Shown here in pieces: positions 36,127 through 49,100 of a DNA stretch of 64,000 bases (position 1 is the stretch's first letter; each line of letters begins with the position of its first letter). The notes under the pieces were generated by a model. The model was not told where the DNA came from, searched no databases, and saw only the letters and a list, made by a program, of their open reading frames with translations. Source of the stretch: Albugo candida (lineage: Eukaryota; Oomycota; Peronosporomycetes; Albuginales; Albuginaceae); the NCBI GenBank assembly GCA_905220665.1, contig CAJNAR010000024.1:174159-238158 (forward strand). Direction: 5' to 3'. The position numbers were made by a program, and so were the translations under genes.

Positions 36127-37871
36127 TTTTCTTCAGCACTTGAGAAGCTGTGGGCTTTTGGGAACGACGCGAGTTAAATTATCTGCACCATCGTACTAGT
36201 TTTCACAGGTAACGTGACATCATATCAACTTTTTGTTTGGTGTGCTCAAGTACAATGCATGCAAAAGATCCGGTGATGTGCATATGTTTGATAATTTCAC
36301 TCGACGCTCAATCGTAGAAGATCGTTTCCTGGTCCCATTTTCGGCTTTTAATTTTCTGCCTCTTTCGACCGCAAATAGATAGATGGAATTATTTCACGCA
36401 CCCGAGACACATGGCACTTACTTTCACCCCGATCATACATCCTCTACCGACTATCTTATTTCAGTTAGCAAAGCATAACCATGTATGGATATATACGCAG
36501 TGCATAGATTTATTATCATACGCGGTATATGCCCAATAATTCATTTTGATGGAGTTTCATCGATTTGATCAGAAAAGGGAAGGAGAATCGGGAAGCTGAA
36601 TTATTCAGCCAGAAGTCAAAAAGAGGCGGATACCGCAAGGGTTCACTAGCATAGATGGCTGGAGAATCAGAGTGATTTCAGTATTTGTTACAAGGTGGAT
36701 GATTAGAACATCAGGGTTCAACACAGCAGCAAGTCATTTTGTCGCAGAGCCTTGACACAGATGTGTTTCTTGGCTGTAATTCGCGACATCGTCCAGCTAG
36801 CTTGATGCTGGGCATCAATCTCGCTGCAAGTGTACGTATAAGCATGATCGAAGGGATGCCAGGAATTAACTGTTAGAAGGTCGCACGTTCACAGATACTT
36901 TTATTGATGTGGTCGCTGCTCAGTTATGACATTGCTTCAATACAGCAACAAAAGGATTAAATCACATTGGCAATGCGCCGAAATACCGAACACGTACAGA
37001 CGTATGAGTCCTAACTCGATTCGATAAAAGTTATCGAGTTGTACACTTGTTCAATCGTGCTTTTCAACCGCGTTTTGACAATCAACGTGATTGAAGATTC
37101 TCAATTTGCGTAATTGTACGCTATCTGGAAATTTTACCGCATAGCTATCGAGTCATTGACGAGAGGCCACCAAATATAACCATGCATGCGCACCTCCATT
37201 TCTGCATGTTTGATCGATAGCCGAGTATTTCAAAGTTCACCTTTTATGAGCTAATTGATATATGAGGATTTGAGACGGTTGTGTCGTATGCAATCATTCT
37301 TTGGTAAGCAAAAGGACAAATCTCGGACGGATCATGAAATGCTAACTTGAGTAACTCCACGTGTTGGCTGAATATAAAACCAAGGTGACGCGGAGAACTG
37401 AACAGATAATGTATCATAAAAATCCCTTTATACATTATCATAGAATCAAATCAATTTATTATGGAAACAATTGCTTGGTAGTCTCCATATTCAATTGAAG
37501 GGTCCAGTAAACTCAGCTAAGGCGAAGGTAGATGGATGTACATTAATGGTTTAGTCATTCGATGATTCGATGATTTGATGGCTCCGCTCGCTTTCTACCC
37601 GACACCATGATCTATATGCATAATGAGCCCAGATGACACAGTGGTTATATCAGTGATACATTCACGGCAAAAAGCCAAATAGAGTCGCTTTTGATGAGTG
37701 ACACGATATCAAAACCGACTAACTCTAAAGATAAATTATTGCGCCGTTCCTTCTATAACGCTCGCCGAATCAAAGAGGGCATAAAATATTGTTTGGATAT
37801 ACTCGGAATTAGTACCGAATCACCTTAATATTGGATTGGTACGAAATACTTGATTATTGCCAAAAAGGAAA
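36127..37871. other. 1.75-kb divergent intergenic region
   Basis: Lies between the start codons of the cullin (minus) and RGS-DENN (plus) genes. No frame with motif content, no repeat shared with the rest of the window and no RNA gene was recognised. It is the largest non-transposon gap in the gene island and must contain both promoters. Confidence 0.5.
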
Positions 37872-40672
37872 ATGGTTCGCTCTCTTGACACGTGGCTTTT
37901 TGGTGAACAGCAAGTGGTATCATGTAAACAAGCCATGCGTAAACGCAACACTACAAAAAACGTTAAGCATCTGAATCGCACGTCATATGACACATCTGTA
38001 CACTCGCCTACGGGCACAACCTTCAGGACTAAAGCACAAATATTACGAAGTGATTCAAAGACGAATTTGAGAGACCCTTTATGTCCCGTACCAATCAGTC
38101 TTCGGTTTCGACAATTATTTGGAAATGACCGATTGCAAGAGAAGCAAAGTCGAGCGTTCGATGAGAAGGCAGCCAAAATCTGTAGTCCTGAATCAATGAC
38201 GTTGCAAAAGATCGTCCGAGATTCAAACAAATTACCGTTTTTCTTAGAATGGCTAGCATTAGCAAAAGATAACGAATCACATTATCACCAGGTTGTTCTA
38301 TTCTTGCTTGAAGTGGAGCAATTACACTCCGTAGACTCGACGAAGAAGGCAGATCAAGCACAGAAAATCTGGTCAAAATATTTGCGTAAGGATTCGGAAT
38401 TTGACATTTCGAGTACCCTACAACTTACAATTGAACTAAAGCAGCTGGTATGGGATCACATCAAGTCTGGTGAAGTGACATTCTATCCAATACAAAAGCT
38501 TGCGTACACAAGACTTAGCAGAGAAGAGTTACCGATGTTTGTTGAGAGTCGAGAGTATTACAATATGGTCATGAGTATGGAAACAACAATGAGATCTATA
38601 CCACTGGAAGAATTACTTCAGGTAATGAAATCAAGACCCTGACATAATATGCTGACACACTATTTGTCTGTTTCGTGTAGCAACCCAGGGCTGCACATTA
38701 CTTTCTTTTATACCTAATGCAGAGCAGGCAGCATTTTGAGCTATACTTCTGGCTTCATACTGAATATGTACTACTTCCAGCTTTGGAGAGTAACGAAACG
38801 ACCTTCTGGAGTCTCTCGCACATTTTGATACAAAAATGTCTTACAGAATCTAAGGCCATAACGATGGTAACGAAGAAAGCTTTGCAAAATACGGCGGAGA
38901 GCAAAGCAAAGCGTAGAACTGGCGTTCGGTCGGAACCGATGCTGAAAGACTATCTTATCAAAGCACAACAAGAAATTTTTGTAATGTTAGAAGCCTCAAG
39001 GTATGACCGATTTTGCAAAAGTAATCTCTACAAGATGGTACTGAGAGACCCTTTGCTTACGTGGGCACGTACGGGAGGAAGAAATGACGGCTTCACCGAC
39101 TTGATGTCATACGAACGTTTGCCGAAAAACACTGGTAATTTACATGGGCAAAGCGCCACCAAATTGGTCATCTGCGAAGATGTAGAGTTAAATGAGTGCG
39201 AGAGAACCGGCTCTCCGAACACAGAACATAGTGATTTAGGTGACACGATCGAGAGCCCACCCAGCTCAGACTCTGGTTTTTTAGGTCTGAATCTGGAGAG
39301 TATTATTCGATTCACAGATTTACCGGAAGGATTACAAGTTCACTATCGCCCTAAGTATAATATCGCAAACAACACTTTACTGGAATGCTGTGATGAATCT
39401 ACCTTGATCAAGGCTTTTATCTTCGAGGCAAGTAGTGGTCACCACAGTGCAACAAATACACATCAAAGTTGTGATCTTGAAATTCATCAAGTCCACATTG
39501 ATCAGAAAGTCTCAAAATCAGTAGAAGATTTCCATGATCTCAGCACCCGTTTGAAACCTTTTTTTGTGCCTGATGGACAATTGACCATCTCCAAAACATC
39601 CAAATGTCCCGGCGATATGTTGTTCTGTTTCCAGCAAACGGGCCAACACGGACTGATGAATGCAGCCGTGTTTCTCACATATCAGGACATGTTGAATGTA
39701 GTAAGCGAGGAAAAAGAGCGTCGTGCAAGAGGTTTATCATTTGTATCCAGAATTATTTCGGCTACAACTTTACGCACACTACTCCAACAATATCTAAGTG
39801 ATCATGAAGCTTGTGATTACATGTGTTCCAAGCAACTGGTGAAGCATTTTGCTAATCAGCACCCACTACAGATGGCGAAACTCGGACATTATCCGACTCT
39901 TAGCTCCCCGGTGAATGGTGCATGTTATGATACAACGCTTGAGCCACTCGTCCAATTTTTTGGTACTACTGGGATGCTACAACTACTTGCTTGCGCCCTA
40001 CTTGAATGCAGCATTGTATTTGTCTCCGATCAGTACTCTGCTCTGACGAACTGTGCCGAAGGTATACGATCCTTGCTGAAACCCTTTCAATGGTGCCATG
40101 TCTATTTGCCAATTCTCCCAAAGTCCCTTCTGGCATATTTAGAGTGTCCTACCCCCTTTTTGGCTGGTATACACACAAATTATGCTCACGAGTCAATCTT
40201 CCCAAAATCAGGTTCAGTTGCGATTGCAAATACCGAAACAGGAATGATTTATTATACTGGAAGGAAATGTACTAATTGGCAAAATTTGGGAATATGTGTC
40301 CATGATGCTGATGTGAGTCTTCCATTTGCATTCAAAGATACAAAGCACGCGCTAGATAGACTGCTCAATCCGTTCCTCTTCGACCTTGATACCGTCAATC
40401 CAAAGCCGGCCAACAATCATGTTTATAGGACGCCATTTCCTGATGGTAAAATCAGGAGAGAATGTCGCAGTCTGATTGAGCATCTTCTTCAAGGTCACAT
40501 GGATGCGCGCTTAATTGTGGGTGATGTAAGAGAGTTTGTTGTGATTTTCGATGAGGAACAATTTCTCGCATCGAAATCTGCAGAAGGAATAACCTTTTAC
40601 CGAATGCTCTTGCGCACACAGTCCTTTTCCGAGTACATTGGCGTATCATCCACACCCTTACAAACAACTTGA
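37872..40672 (+). CDS. tandem RGS + DENN domain protein
   Basis: Two exons, 37872-38621 and 38681-40672, with a 59-bp intron; 913 residues. ATG 37872 is chosen as the first ATG of the open frame. Residues ~108-232 form an RGS-type helical bundle (LQKIVRDSNKLPFFLEWLAL, VVLFLLEVEQL, YYNMVMSM). Residues ~245-372 form a second RGS-like unit (LLQQPRAAHYFLLYLMQSRQ, LYFWLHTEY, DRFCKSNLYKMV), interrupted by a basic insert at ~310-340 and split by the intron. A variable linker follows, then a DENN module: upstream part near AVFLTYQD (~578), central DENN at ~670-750 (LVQFFGTTGMLQLLACALLE, ECSIVFVSD, YLPILPKSLLAYLECPTPF), and the downstream part at ~860-900 (VGDVREFVVIFDEEQFLAS). RGS domains accelerate GTP hydrolysis on G-alpha, while DENN domains exchange nucleotide on Rab GTPases. 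The combination suggests a link between G-protein signalling and vesicle traffic. Function is inferred from domains only. Confidence 0.82.
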
Positions 40673-40893
40673 GATACTTGTGGAGAAAAAACGCCGTCTC
40701 AAAAAGTATCTCCACAGATTGTGATAATCTTGAGCTTACACGTTCTAGAAGAGAATGGATAAGATGGGGATTTTCTTGTATACGTTTCTAGCATCATTTT
40801 GTGCTCGCACCAGGAAATTCATCCTCGCGATTCAATGCACCACAGCCGCAACTGGCGCTTTAAGAGTTCCTTTGAATCTTTCGGTTCCGCATC

Positions 40894-42408
40894 ATGATCA
40901 GCGAAACATCTTACGGTTTCAAAATTTTGATGCGTGAGATTTATGAGATTGTGAATAACCGATCGGTATGTAATGCTCTATTTATCAGACACACACTTAC
41001 TGAACCTCAACTCTGGGTAACCGCTTCGAGATCGTTGTAACGCCGCAAATATGCGAGCATGTGCTGACCGACAAAATCCGCCTCATAACGCTATTGTCTG
41101 TGTTCATTGATAGTTGCATGGTTGCGAATGCAACTACTAATCGAGTTCCGTATATACGTACAGGGTCCCAGACAAACCCTCCGTTGTTAATCTCTCCCAT
41201 CTCTGCTACACATCGAGTGAGTGGTTCATACTTTTATATTGTTCGTTACCACACTCGAAATAATGCAAAGCATTCAGGATAATATTCAAGGAGCTGAAGG
41301 TTATAATTCAAATAATAATTGGATAAGAGAGCAGTGGATTGCCAACTTGAAGAAAAAGCAGAGGAACGAGTGCTTTGAGACTAGCATGGATGTTTTCACG
41401 CCGTCATATGGCAGTGGTGAAGGACCATTTGCAAAGTATAGCCCTCAAGCATCAGACCAAGAACGGGTGCGTATTTTTAACAAACATAAAGCGCACGCTT
41501 TGCTGATATTCTTCTAGTTACATCTTGATGGGATCATATTGAATAATCTCGAATGTTTTGCTCACGTGTGTGTCAGTCCTTCATCGCTGGGCGGCCCAAT
41601 GGGAAGTACGAGGCACCCTGTGCATAATGTAGCGGCCGGGAGTAAAAAAACACTCAACACATTGTTCAAAAAAAGAACCAATCACACCAGTATTGGTATT
41701 AATGAACCGAGGCCGCGTACGCCACGAAGGAAATTAAACTGTGGATCTGTTTCCTTTGATAACGACGATGCAAGATGTCCAAACCAGGAAAACATCATGA
41801 ACGAGTGTGACGCATCGATCGATGAAAGAGTGGAAATACTCCACGATATGAACCAACCGTGGGCTGACCCAAAGACACCACTTCATACTTGCTGGAATTT
41901 AGCCACCTCAAAATGCGCCGACTTGCTGGCGGAAGACGGTCTTTATGGGGAAGCTTGGGACTCGGCATCGATGCTGAATGAAGAAAGTAATCTTAAACTC
42001 ATTCGGACCGCTAGTTTTGACCAGGAAGGACTGAGACAAGTCTTCGAGCAGACTCATCTAAGTGGAAGTAGCTCATTCGAGCATTCAGCGCTGGACGCAG
42101 CAACTGGTGCATTCAATGAAATATCTAGTACATCAAGTAATCAAAAAGACGATGTGGTCGACATTCTTCAAGGAGATGGGCTCCTCAATTCGCCGTCTCT
42201 CAATAGTGATATACATTCTCCGTCGCTCACAGCCGCAATTACAGCTGGTTATATACCAAATGATGGCAATCAACACGAATTCGATTTAGCTGAATTCGAT
42301 AATCTTGTAGCAGATTGTAAATTTCTCGAATTTGATAACGATTTGAACTATTTGAATTTGGTTTCGTATATGTTGTACGACAGGAGTTGTCAATCCATGC
42401 AGCCATAA
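40894..42408 (+). CDS. unrecognised multi-exon gene, 5' end uncertain
   Basis: The best-supported part is 41278-41466 joined to 41518-42408 across a 51-bp GT-AG intron. Two further exons upstream, 40894-40965 and 41031-41216, connect in frame through introns of 65 and 61 bp and give a 445-residue product starting MISETSYGFKILMREIYEIV. A shorter model would start at ATG 41263 (364 residues). The middle carries a basic, Pro-rich stretch (NEPRPRTPRRKLNC) resembling a CDK phosphorylation context. The C-terminal half is acidic and Ser-rich (LQGDGLLNSPSL, FDLAEFDNLVADCKFLEFD), as in many disordered regulators. No known domain was recognised. Other frames around 40755-40940 are also open, so the first exon could be different. 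Confidence 0.5.
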
Positions 42409-43205
42409 ATACGACTCTTGAAATACATCCGTAATTGACCCGAGTTTCTCGCTTATAAGGTCGATACATTTCTCAGACGAACAATCGATTTAAGTACGTT
42501 AAATGACACAACTTGTGCACAGAAGAAGCACCTTGTATCGTCGACGAATCGGTATTCATGCCAAATACGCTACCGAAATTTGGAGTGCATTGATGGGTAC
42601 TCGAGTCATTTTTCAGGTGATGACAATTTGATTGTAATGTAAATGACGTGCATTCCGCAACCACGAGCAATTTTATAGTGCTGCTTGTGATGCAGACATT
42701 ATTGACCAGGTGACGCAAATCACCGTTTGTGAGGCTTATCAGCATACGAATCAGATTTGGATCGACTCAAATTCACACGATGTGATATGGATAGACATTT
42801 TGATGTTCAGGAATCGTTTCTGTTGTTGGGCCGACTCAGCTGGCACCTTCAAGCTGCGGTTACTTTAGAGCTAGGGAAAATGTCACTGATGCACAACTCG
42901 ATTTTTTCCAATCATGTCATGCGGGACTAGCGTCAATATAGCTGACTGCGCTGGAATAAAATTGGGACGATATTAAGCACGTATTGCTGGAGTTCATACC
43001 CCACCGTCATAGTCTTCTGTGCGGCCGTGAATGTCGGCTAGTATGGATATTGCGAAGTTCCAATCTGATAAAGAGCCAAGATCTGGATTGTTAGGTGAAG
43101 ATATTTTAGACGGAGCTTGATACGGTTGATTAGTTTTCAAGTATCATACCATAGAAAGTCACTGAGAAGAGAAGTTGGAACTGAAAAGAAAAGAGCTAGT
43201 TTTGA
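42409..43205. other. intergenic sequence without recognised features
   Basis: About 0.8 kb separating the last host gene from transposon debris. No motif-bearing frame or repeat was seen. Confidence 0.5.
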
Positions 43206-43850
43206 ATGTTCGGTGACTTCCAACTTGTGCATTTTAATGGGAGAAAAAAAACGCTCATTCGAAGGAATTTGGTGAGGCCACACTCACGTTTGTTGAAGTC
43301 CATCTATCCCAGCAATCACTTCCAACGAACCCAGAGATCACACAGCCATAGCCAATCTCATTGCACGCAGATTACAAAAGCACGGTTTACTGAATGGTCC
43401 GGTGCATATGGCCCCTACCTTCCGCACTACATTGCCGCCGCCTTTCAATCCTGGCGTTTTAAAGCAGTGCAATTTTCAAGTACAAAAATGATGGCCTTTA
43501 CAAGCTACTACATGTCGGAAAGCGCCAAAGCATTAGACGCTGTCGCGCCCATCGACTGGACGCAAATGTGGAAACGGAAACGACATCTTGACCGTGATCT
43601 ATTGCCATCTACTCCGACCTCAAGTTTCGATAACAACATAACGGTCTCCGGATTCGCAAAACATACCGCATCCATATACTGAACAACACGTGCGTCTTCG
43701 TGTGCGCGGCGGTGGAATTAGCAAAGCGCTTATTCTGGAACTGTCCTTTAGCTCAACACCTCTGGACAATTACCCTACGACCCATACAGCACTACTTCAA
43801 TGCCCCTACACATGATCTACAGCTGTCTATTGGTCATCATTAGATCTTCG
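43206..43850 (+). pseudogene. remnant of a second LINE family, C-terminal end of ORF2
   Basis: A 158-codon frame (43206-43682) has no clear motif. Immediately downstream, in another frame, the sequence reads CVFVCAAVEL followed by RLFWNCPLAQHLW, the zinc-binding signature that closes many LINE reverse transcriptases. This places the stretch as a decayed ORF2 terminus. The wording differs from the LINE copies at 22-26 and 46-50 kb, so it belongs to another family. Confidence 0.5.
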
Positions 43851-44249
43851 TACCGACGCTTGCCACAGATTTGGCGCGCATAATTTCATCCGAGTCATGA
43901 ACGTGGTTCGCTGCTTGGTTCCCAAAACCTTTTGGATGGAACGGACCAACGTAATATTTCTCTCAGATCCTATGACTAGATCCACTCCATTAATTTCCTT
44001 GAAGGTGGCCACCGTTCGACAAGCTTCCTTCCACGTTACAGCCCATGTGCGACGCTTTGGTTTTTTTGACCCCTGAACACTCGTCCTAAAGTACTCTGCG
44101 ATCATTACCTTCTTGCAAGCAGCGAAATTTCTTATATTGCTTCAACTACTTTCTACCCTTCGGCTCCGATCCAACCTTTCCCTGTTGAACATGGTCACTT
44201 TGAAGGTCAAGTCTAAACAAATACTCACAGTTGTATAAGTCAGATAGAT
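43851..44249. other. non-coding or decayed sequence
   Basis: A minus-strand frame at 43827-44105 (92 codons, Lys/Arg-rich) has no identified motif. It may be part of a broken element. Confidence 0.35.
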
Positions 44250-45424
44250 TGTTAGATAAACGAGTGTAATGAAATCTTTGACAAACTAGACACCTCTTTC
44301 TCATCCTGTCTAAGTTTAAAGGAAGAAAGGGAAAGGGAGAAGGCTACAGATGGGAATTTGAGGAAAAAATCTTTACTTCTTGGCGATGAAGTTGCACCAT
44401 GCACAATTTTCACAGACAAGGGTCTTGCACTCAGGACAGCATTCAAGAAGGTATTTCCAGTTGCAGCATATATTCTCTGTGTTTGGCAAATTCAGAGATT
44501 ATGCTCTCTAAATCCAAGCAATGCTTTTGCTGAGATGGACAGAGTTCATGGAGGATTGGAATGGAATTTTCAGAAGCGCCAGCATTGGGGATTTCAAGCG
44601 AGAATGGATGGGGATGTCGCAGATATCTGCACACCATCCAACAATCATCAGCTATATGCAGGCAACATGGAAGTCTATCAAAGAAAACTTTGTTACATAC
44701 TGGATTTGCGTTTCCTACATCTGGGAAACATATACGCTTCCAGGGTAGATGAAAATCATTTAGCATCAAAACGATGGTTGCAGGTTTCAACAATGAATTT
44801 GCAACAAGTCTACAGCAGGATCACACACGATGGTGCGCACCAAGCAACGAGATTGCAGCTAAAGATAGGTTGTCGAAAGATCCGACAATGGCTGGACTTG
44901 GATCACAGATTTTATGACCAAGCAATTAATAAGACTTCAATATTTGTTCTAATAAAATTGTACAATCAGTTGCGCAACGAACATGCCTGGGTCAATTTGC
45001 AAGGACTATGAAAGTGCCTTGTCTCCGCAAACTTCTAAAAAGATAGAAACTAATGGTGCATTGTGCATAATATATTTCCATGCACACTGGCACGATGCCC
45101 CCTCCCCCTTGCCTTTCCCCCAACTGCAATCTATTGCAAAGGCTCAATTTGATGTACCAAACTTTTATATCATCTCCGCAAACAGCAGTATTGCCGAGGT
45201 TTATTGCACCACCAGCAAGCTGCAACAAAAAATATTTTGATGGAACTTACTTCACAGAGATTTTGAGCTCCATTGAGCCTCATATAAAGCGCATAAGAGG
45301 CAGACCATCTCATGAACAGAATTAATCTTATTGATCAACAAGAAGAAGCCTTCATTGCATGAATTTGTGAAACTAGGCTAGGTAACATTAGGACCTGTCC
45401 AAGATAGAGAGAACCATAGTTTTT
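44250..45424 (+). pseudogene. C-terminal half of a MULE transposase, broken
   Basis: Begins in the MULE core (APCTIFTDKGLALRTAFKKV, with the second catalytic Asp, then FPVAAYILCVWQI). It continues in shifting frames through a long helical part (RWTEFMEDWNGIFRSASI) to an AT-hook-like RIRGRPSHE near 45290 and a zinc-knuckle remnant ending NIRTCPR at about 45410. The order of blocks parallels the transposases at 4.9 and 18.3 kb, but the sequence is distinct. The 5' half and left TIR are not identifiable. The TIR at 50638-50778 may be its right end, now separated by two later insertions. Confidence 0.65.
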
Positions 45425-46152
45425 GGGAGCGCCTATAATCACACTCCCCTATAACTATTCTCACACGCCCCCCAAGATAAGATCATTGCGTAACAATTTC
45501 CACCAATCATGTGACCATTTATCACAAACTCATACAAACAATAGACACAAAAGATCGGAGCATATCAGCGAATAGTCAGTCCATGGTGACTTCATGAACG
45601 AGAAGCAAGAGCTATTCGCTAAAAGCAATGACAATCTCGATGAGTATTTCTGAAGTTAAGTAGATGAAAATCATAACATAGCAATACAAAATTATTCTTT
45701 CCAAGTCCTCCTTGATCCAACGGCAATAGAATCCGATCAATTGACAGATAAATAGAGCGCAATTTCACCACAGTCCGATGGTACGAAGTGGATCCCATGG
45801 CTACGTCATTCCAAGTTACTGACATTGGAGCATGAGTAGCAACGCATCGCTATCCGAAGGCTTACAAGGATGAAGTAAAGAATCGCACATCGATGCTATT
45901 AAAAGCCTTACTTGTAGCAGAATGATGAGCATTCGATAAACGAATGAGAATCAGCAGATATAGGCAGCGCTATTATATTTTAGTATATGTGAGCAGGACA
46001 TCGACTTTGACTGCAACCAAAAAGCTAGCAGACTGAGCAGGGTCCTTGCATTCAAAACGATAACACAGACGCAACAAAGTATGACAAACATGTCATAATA
46101 TTTACGTGATTGGTGGAAATTGATACGGAATGATCTCATATTGGGGGGGGGG
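45425..46152. mobile_element. non-autonomous TIR element (family A), copy 2, inverted and truncated
   Basis: Starts gggagcgcctataatcacac, like the element at 6982, but its interior matches that copy in reverse complement (for example gagcaagagctattcgct corresponds to the reverse strand near 7565). Its right end stops about 40 bp short of the expected terminus, where LINE copy 2 begins, at a run of nine or more G. Confidence 0.75.
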
Positions 46153-49100
46153 TCAAAAGAAGATGGTGACCTGAGGCTGATTGCCGGTCCACTTCAGCGT
46201 GAATGCTAAGGGCTCCTCGATTATTTCAACGTGGAACAATATCTCAGCACTCACGGTGAATGTTAATGGAATTCATAAAAATGGTCATTTTTTTATCGAC
46301 CACATCCTATCACAACACTCCGTTTGTTGTGTACAAGAAACCAAGTTTCACGATCACAACCAACTTAACTCATTTCATTTTTTTTAAATTCAGAAATGCA
46401 GCACAAAATGTTTGTCAATGACCACAACAGCGCTTTTCTCCATCCGACTCTAAATCACAGTGGCGGCGTCATGACAATCCTTCTTTGGTACATTCCCGGT
46501 TATACAACAGCTGAAGAACTTACCGAACGAAACATTCGAAATCGTTCTTTGGTTTTGCGTCTTATCATTCACGATGCACCGATGTATATTCACAATGCAT
46601 ATGCACCGGTCAAGGTCGAGGAACGAGTAGGTTTTTATGAGTTATTGCTTTCAAACACTTTCGAATCGACCGCAACACAATCGTGTTTGGTGATTTCAAC
46701 ACACCACTCGATCCAGCTATCGATGCTTCGAGTGGAACAATCCGGCACGAACCAGTCGATTAGCGTGTTTGGAATGGCTTTCACAGTTGGGTGTGGTAGA
46801 CGCTTGGCGAATCCAACATCCGACTGAAAATGTCCTTACAGGACCATTACCGCGCAAGAATCGACTTGATTATATCTGCATGTCGGAAGAGCTATTCAAT
46901 ATGGTATACAAAACCTCTGAGTATTTTCGTCCACGACATGCCGGAGATCATCTGGCACAAAAAGTAACTTTTGCAAATCCAACTCAATCTCCGGGTCGAG
47001 GAAATTGGAAATGTTCATTACGACTATTTGAATATCCTAAAGTTGTCAAAGCAATCAAATTGGAAGCGATTTTGGTGCTCGAACAGTTACGGACAACTTC
47101 GAATCCCGGTAAAATGTGGGAAAGTTGGAAGACGAAAATCAAGAAACAGCTTCAAAGCATTGAAAAGAAGGTTGCAAAAGATAGCCGACGTGATGTTGAG
47201 TCTAGTCAGCGTGTTTTGGAAGTCGCAGCAGCTCGATATCGCATTCAAGACACCAATGAGTCACGCTATTTTTACGAATCGAGTCTCCAACAATTTAGAA
47301 TTTCAGTCGAAAACAATGCGAAATAAAACCAAGATGAAAGCTTCGACCATCACGTGAAGCATATGGAGAACTCTTCCAAGAATTTTTTTCGCCCTCCGGA
47401 TAGTTCTTGTCGTCGCGTGCCGATCGAAAATGTTACAAAAAAATGTGGTACCGTGACATCGAAGCCGAGGGAGATTATTGACGAATTCAGAGATCATTGG
47501 GGTGGTGTCATGGGTTCTCTTTATAGCTCTGAGACCGACTCAAATGTCCCATGTGAACGGAAGCAAAAAAAGTTACTCGATGCCGCTCAAGTTTCCCTTG
47601 CCTCAGCAGAGCAAGACCGTCTGTCAACTCGCTTAAGTACGACCGAGATGGCGGAAGCGATCAAGCACATGCGGAGTGGTTCTTCTCCAGGTATGGATGG
47701 ACTACCAGCTGCATTTTATCAGCTCGATCCGGAAACGTTTGGCGAGTGTCTGAAGATCGTGTTCGAATATCACTTCGCTCACAGCGTTACTCGGCAATAA
47801 CATTATTATACAAACAAGTATGACGAGGTGATCCTGGCAACTATCGACCGATCGCACTGCTTTGCATTGATGTGAAAGTACTTTCAAAAGTGCTGACGTA
47901 TCGATTGCAACTTTTTTTGCCAAAATTGATCCATCAAGATCAAAAAGCATTTGTACGAGGACGGTCAATGCATCACCATATTCGACATCTCACCGACATC
48001 GAAGACTTGGTCACTCATCGTGGAGAGGGAGCTTATGCGACTTTCCTCGACTTTGCGAAAGCATATGATCGAGTCAATTGGACGTACATGTTTCGCGTTT
48101 TGGACAAATGGGCGTTGGAAAAAGTCTCATCGACTGGGTTCGTCTTTTGTACATAACACAAAGGCGCAGTTGATGATAAATGGAAATACCACACCGTCCA
48201 TTACACCACAACGTGGAGTGAAACAAGGTGATCCTCTCTCAGCATTACTTTTTCTTATGACAATCGAACCTTTGGAAATTTACTTCGCCAACATGAAGAA
48301 CATGGCATTTGGATTAATGGCATGACTGTCGCAATTGGATTATTTTTTGCGGACGACTCGACATTGCTTTCAGAGACACCAAATGGTGTTTTGACGCAGC
48401 TCGAACTCGTCCAAGTCTATTGCGATGGATTGGGGGCGAAACTCAACTTGAGTAAATCATCTTTGCTCTCGTCGAATAGGACCATGCCGTGTTCACGTAT
48501 TCCCAATTTGACCATGATGGATCCAGAGGAGTCGGTCAAGTATTTGGGTATTCCGTTCAGCTAGAATCCAACTCATTTGATGTTTATTTCAACTCTCGAT
48601 AAGCGTTTTTACGATGGGTTTGGTGTATGGTTTTGACGAGCACGAACTGTCCGTGGTCGACTGCGGGTTGCGCAGACGATTATTTTGTCACGTCTGTGGC
48701 ATTACACGATGCATGTGAACATTCCAGCAGAGACAGTTGGACAGTGACAATCGTTGTTAAATCGATTGTGCTTGGTCGGAAACACAAAAAAGATTCATAA
48801 CACATCCACCTACTCAGCAAAGCCTTTTTATATCTTCTCCGACAAGATGGTGGACTACAAATTTTTTTTGGTCGGACGACTGAAGCTGGAACGTTTTCAA
48901 TTCCTTCAGCATTCGCATCCAATGCTTCGACAATTAATTCTGCCAATTGATCAACTGCTTCGACGGAATTATTACAACTTATCCAACCTTCCTTTGGACC
49001 ACACAGGCCGATGGATATATTCACCATCGCACCAAATCGACGAAGGAAAAATGGTTCAATGGGAGAGCATATCGTCATGGTAGAAACAAGCATTTCAAAT

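Noticed and set aside
40997..41200. Minus-strand 67-codon frame as an alternative gene
   Set aside because: The plus strand gives a phase-consistent four-exon model across the same region that connects to a long well-supported exon. The minus frame has no continuation with plausible introns.
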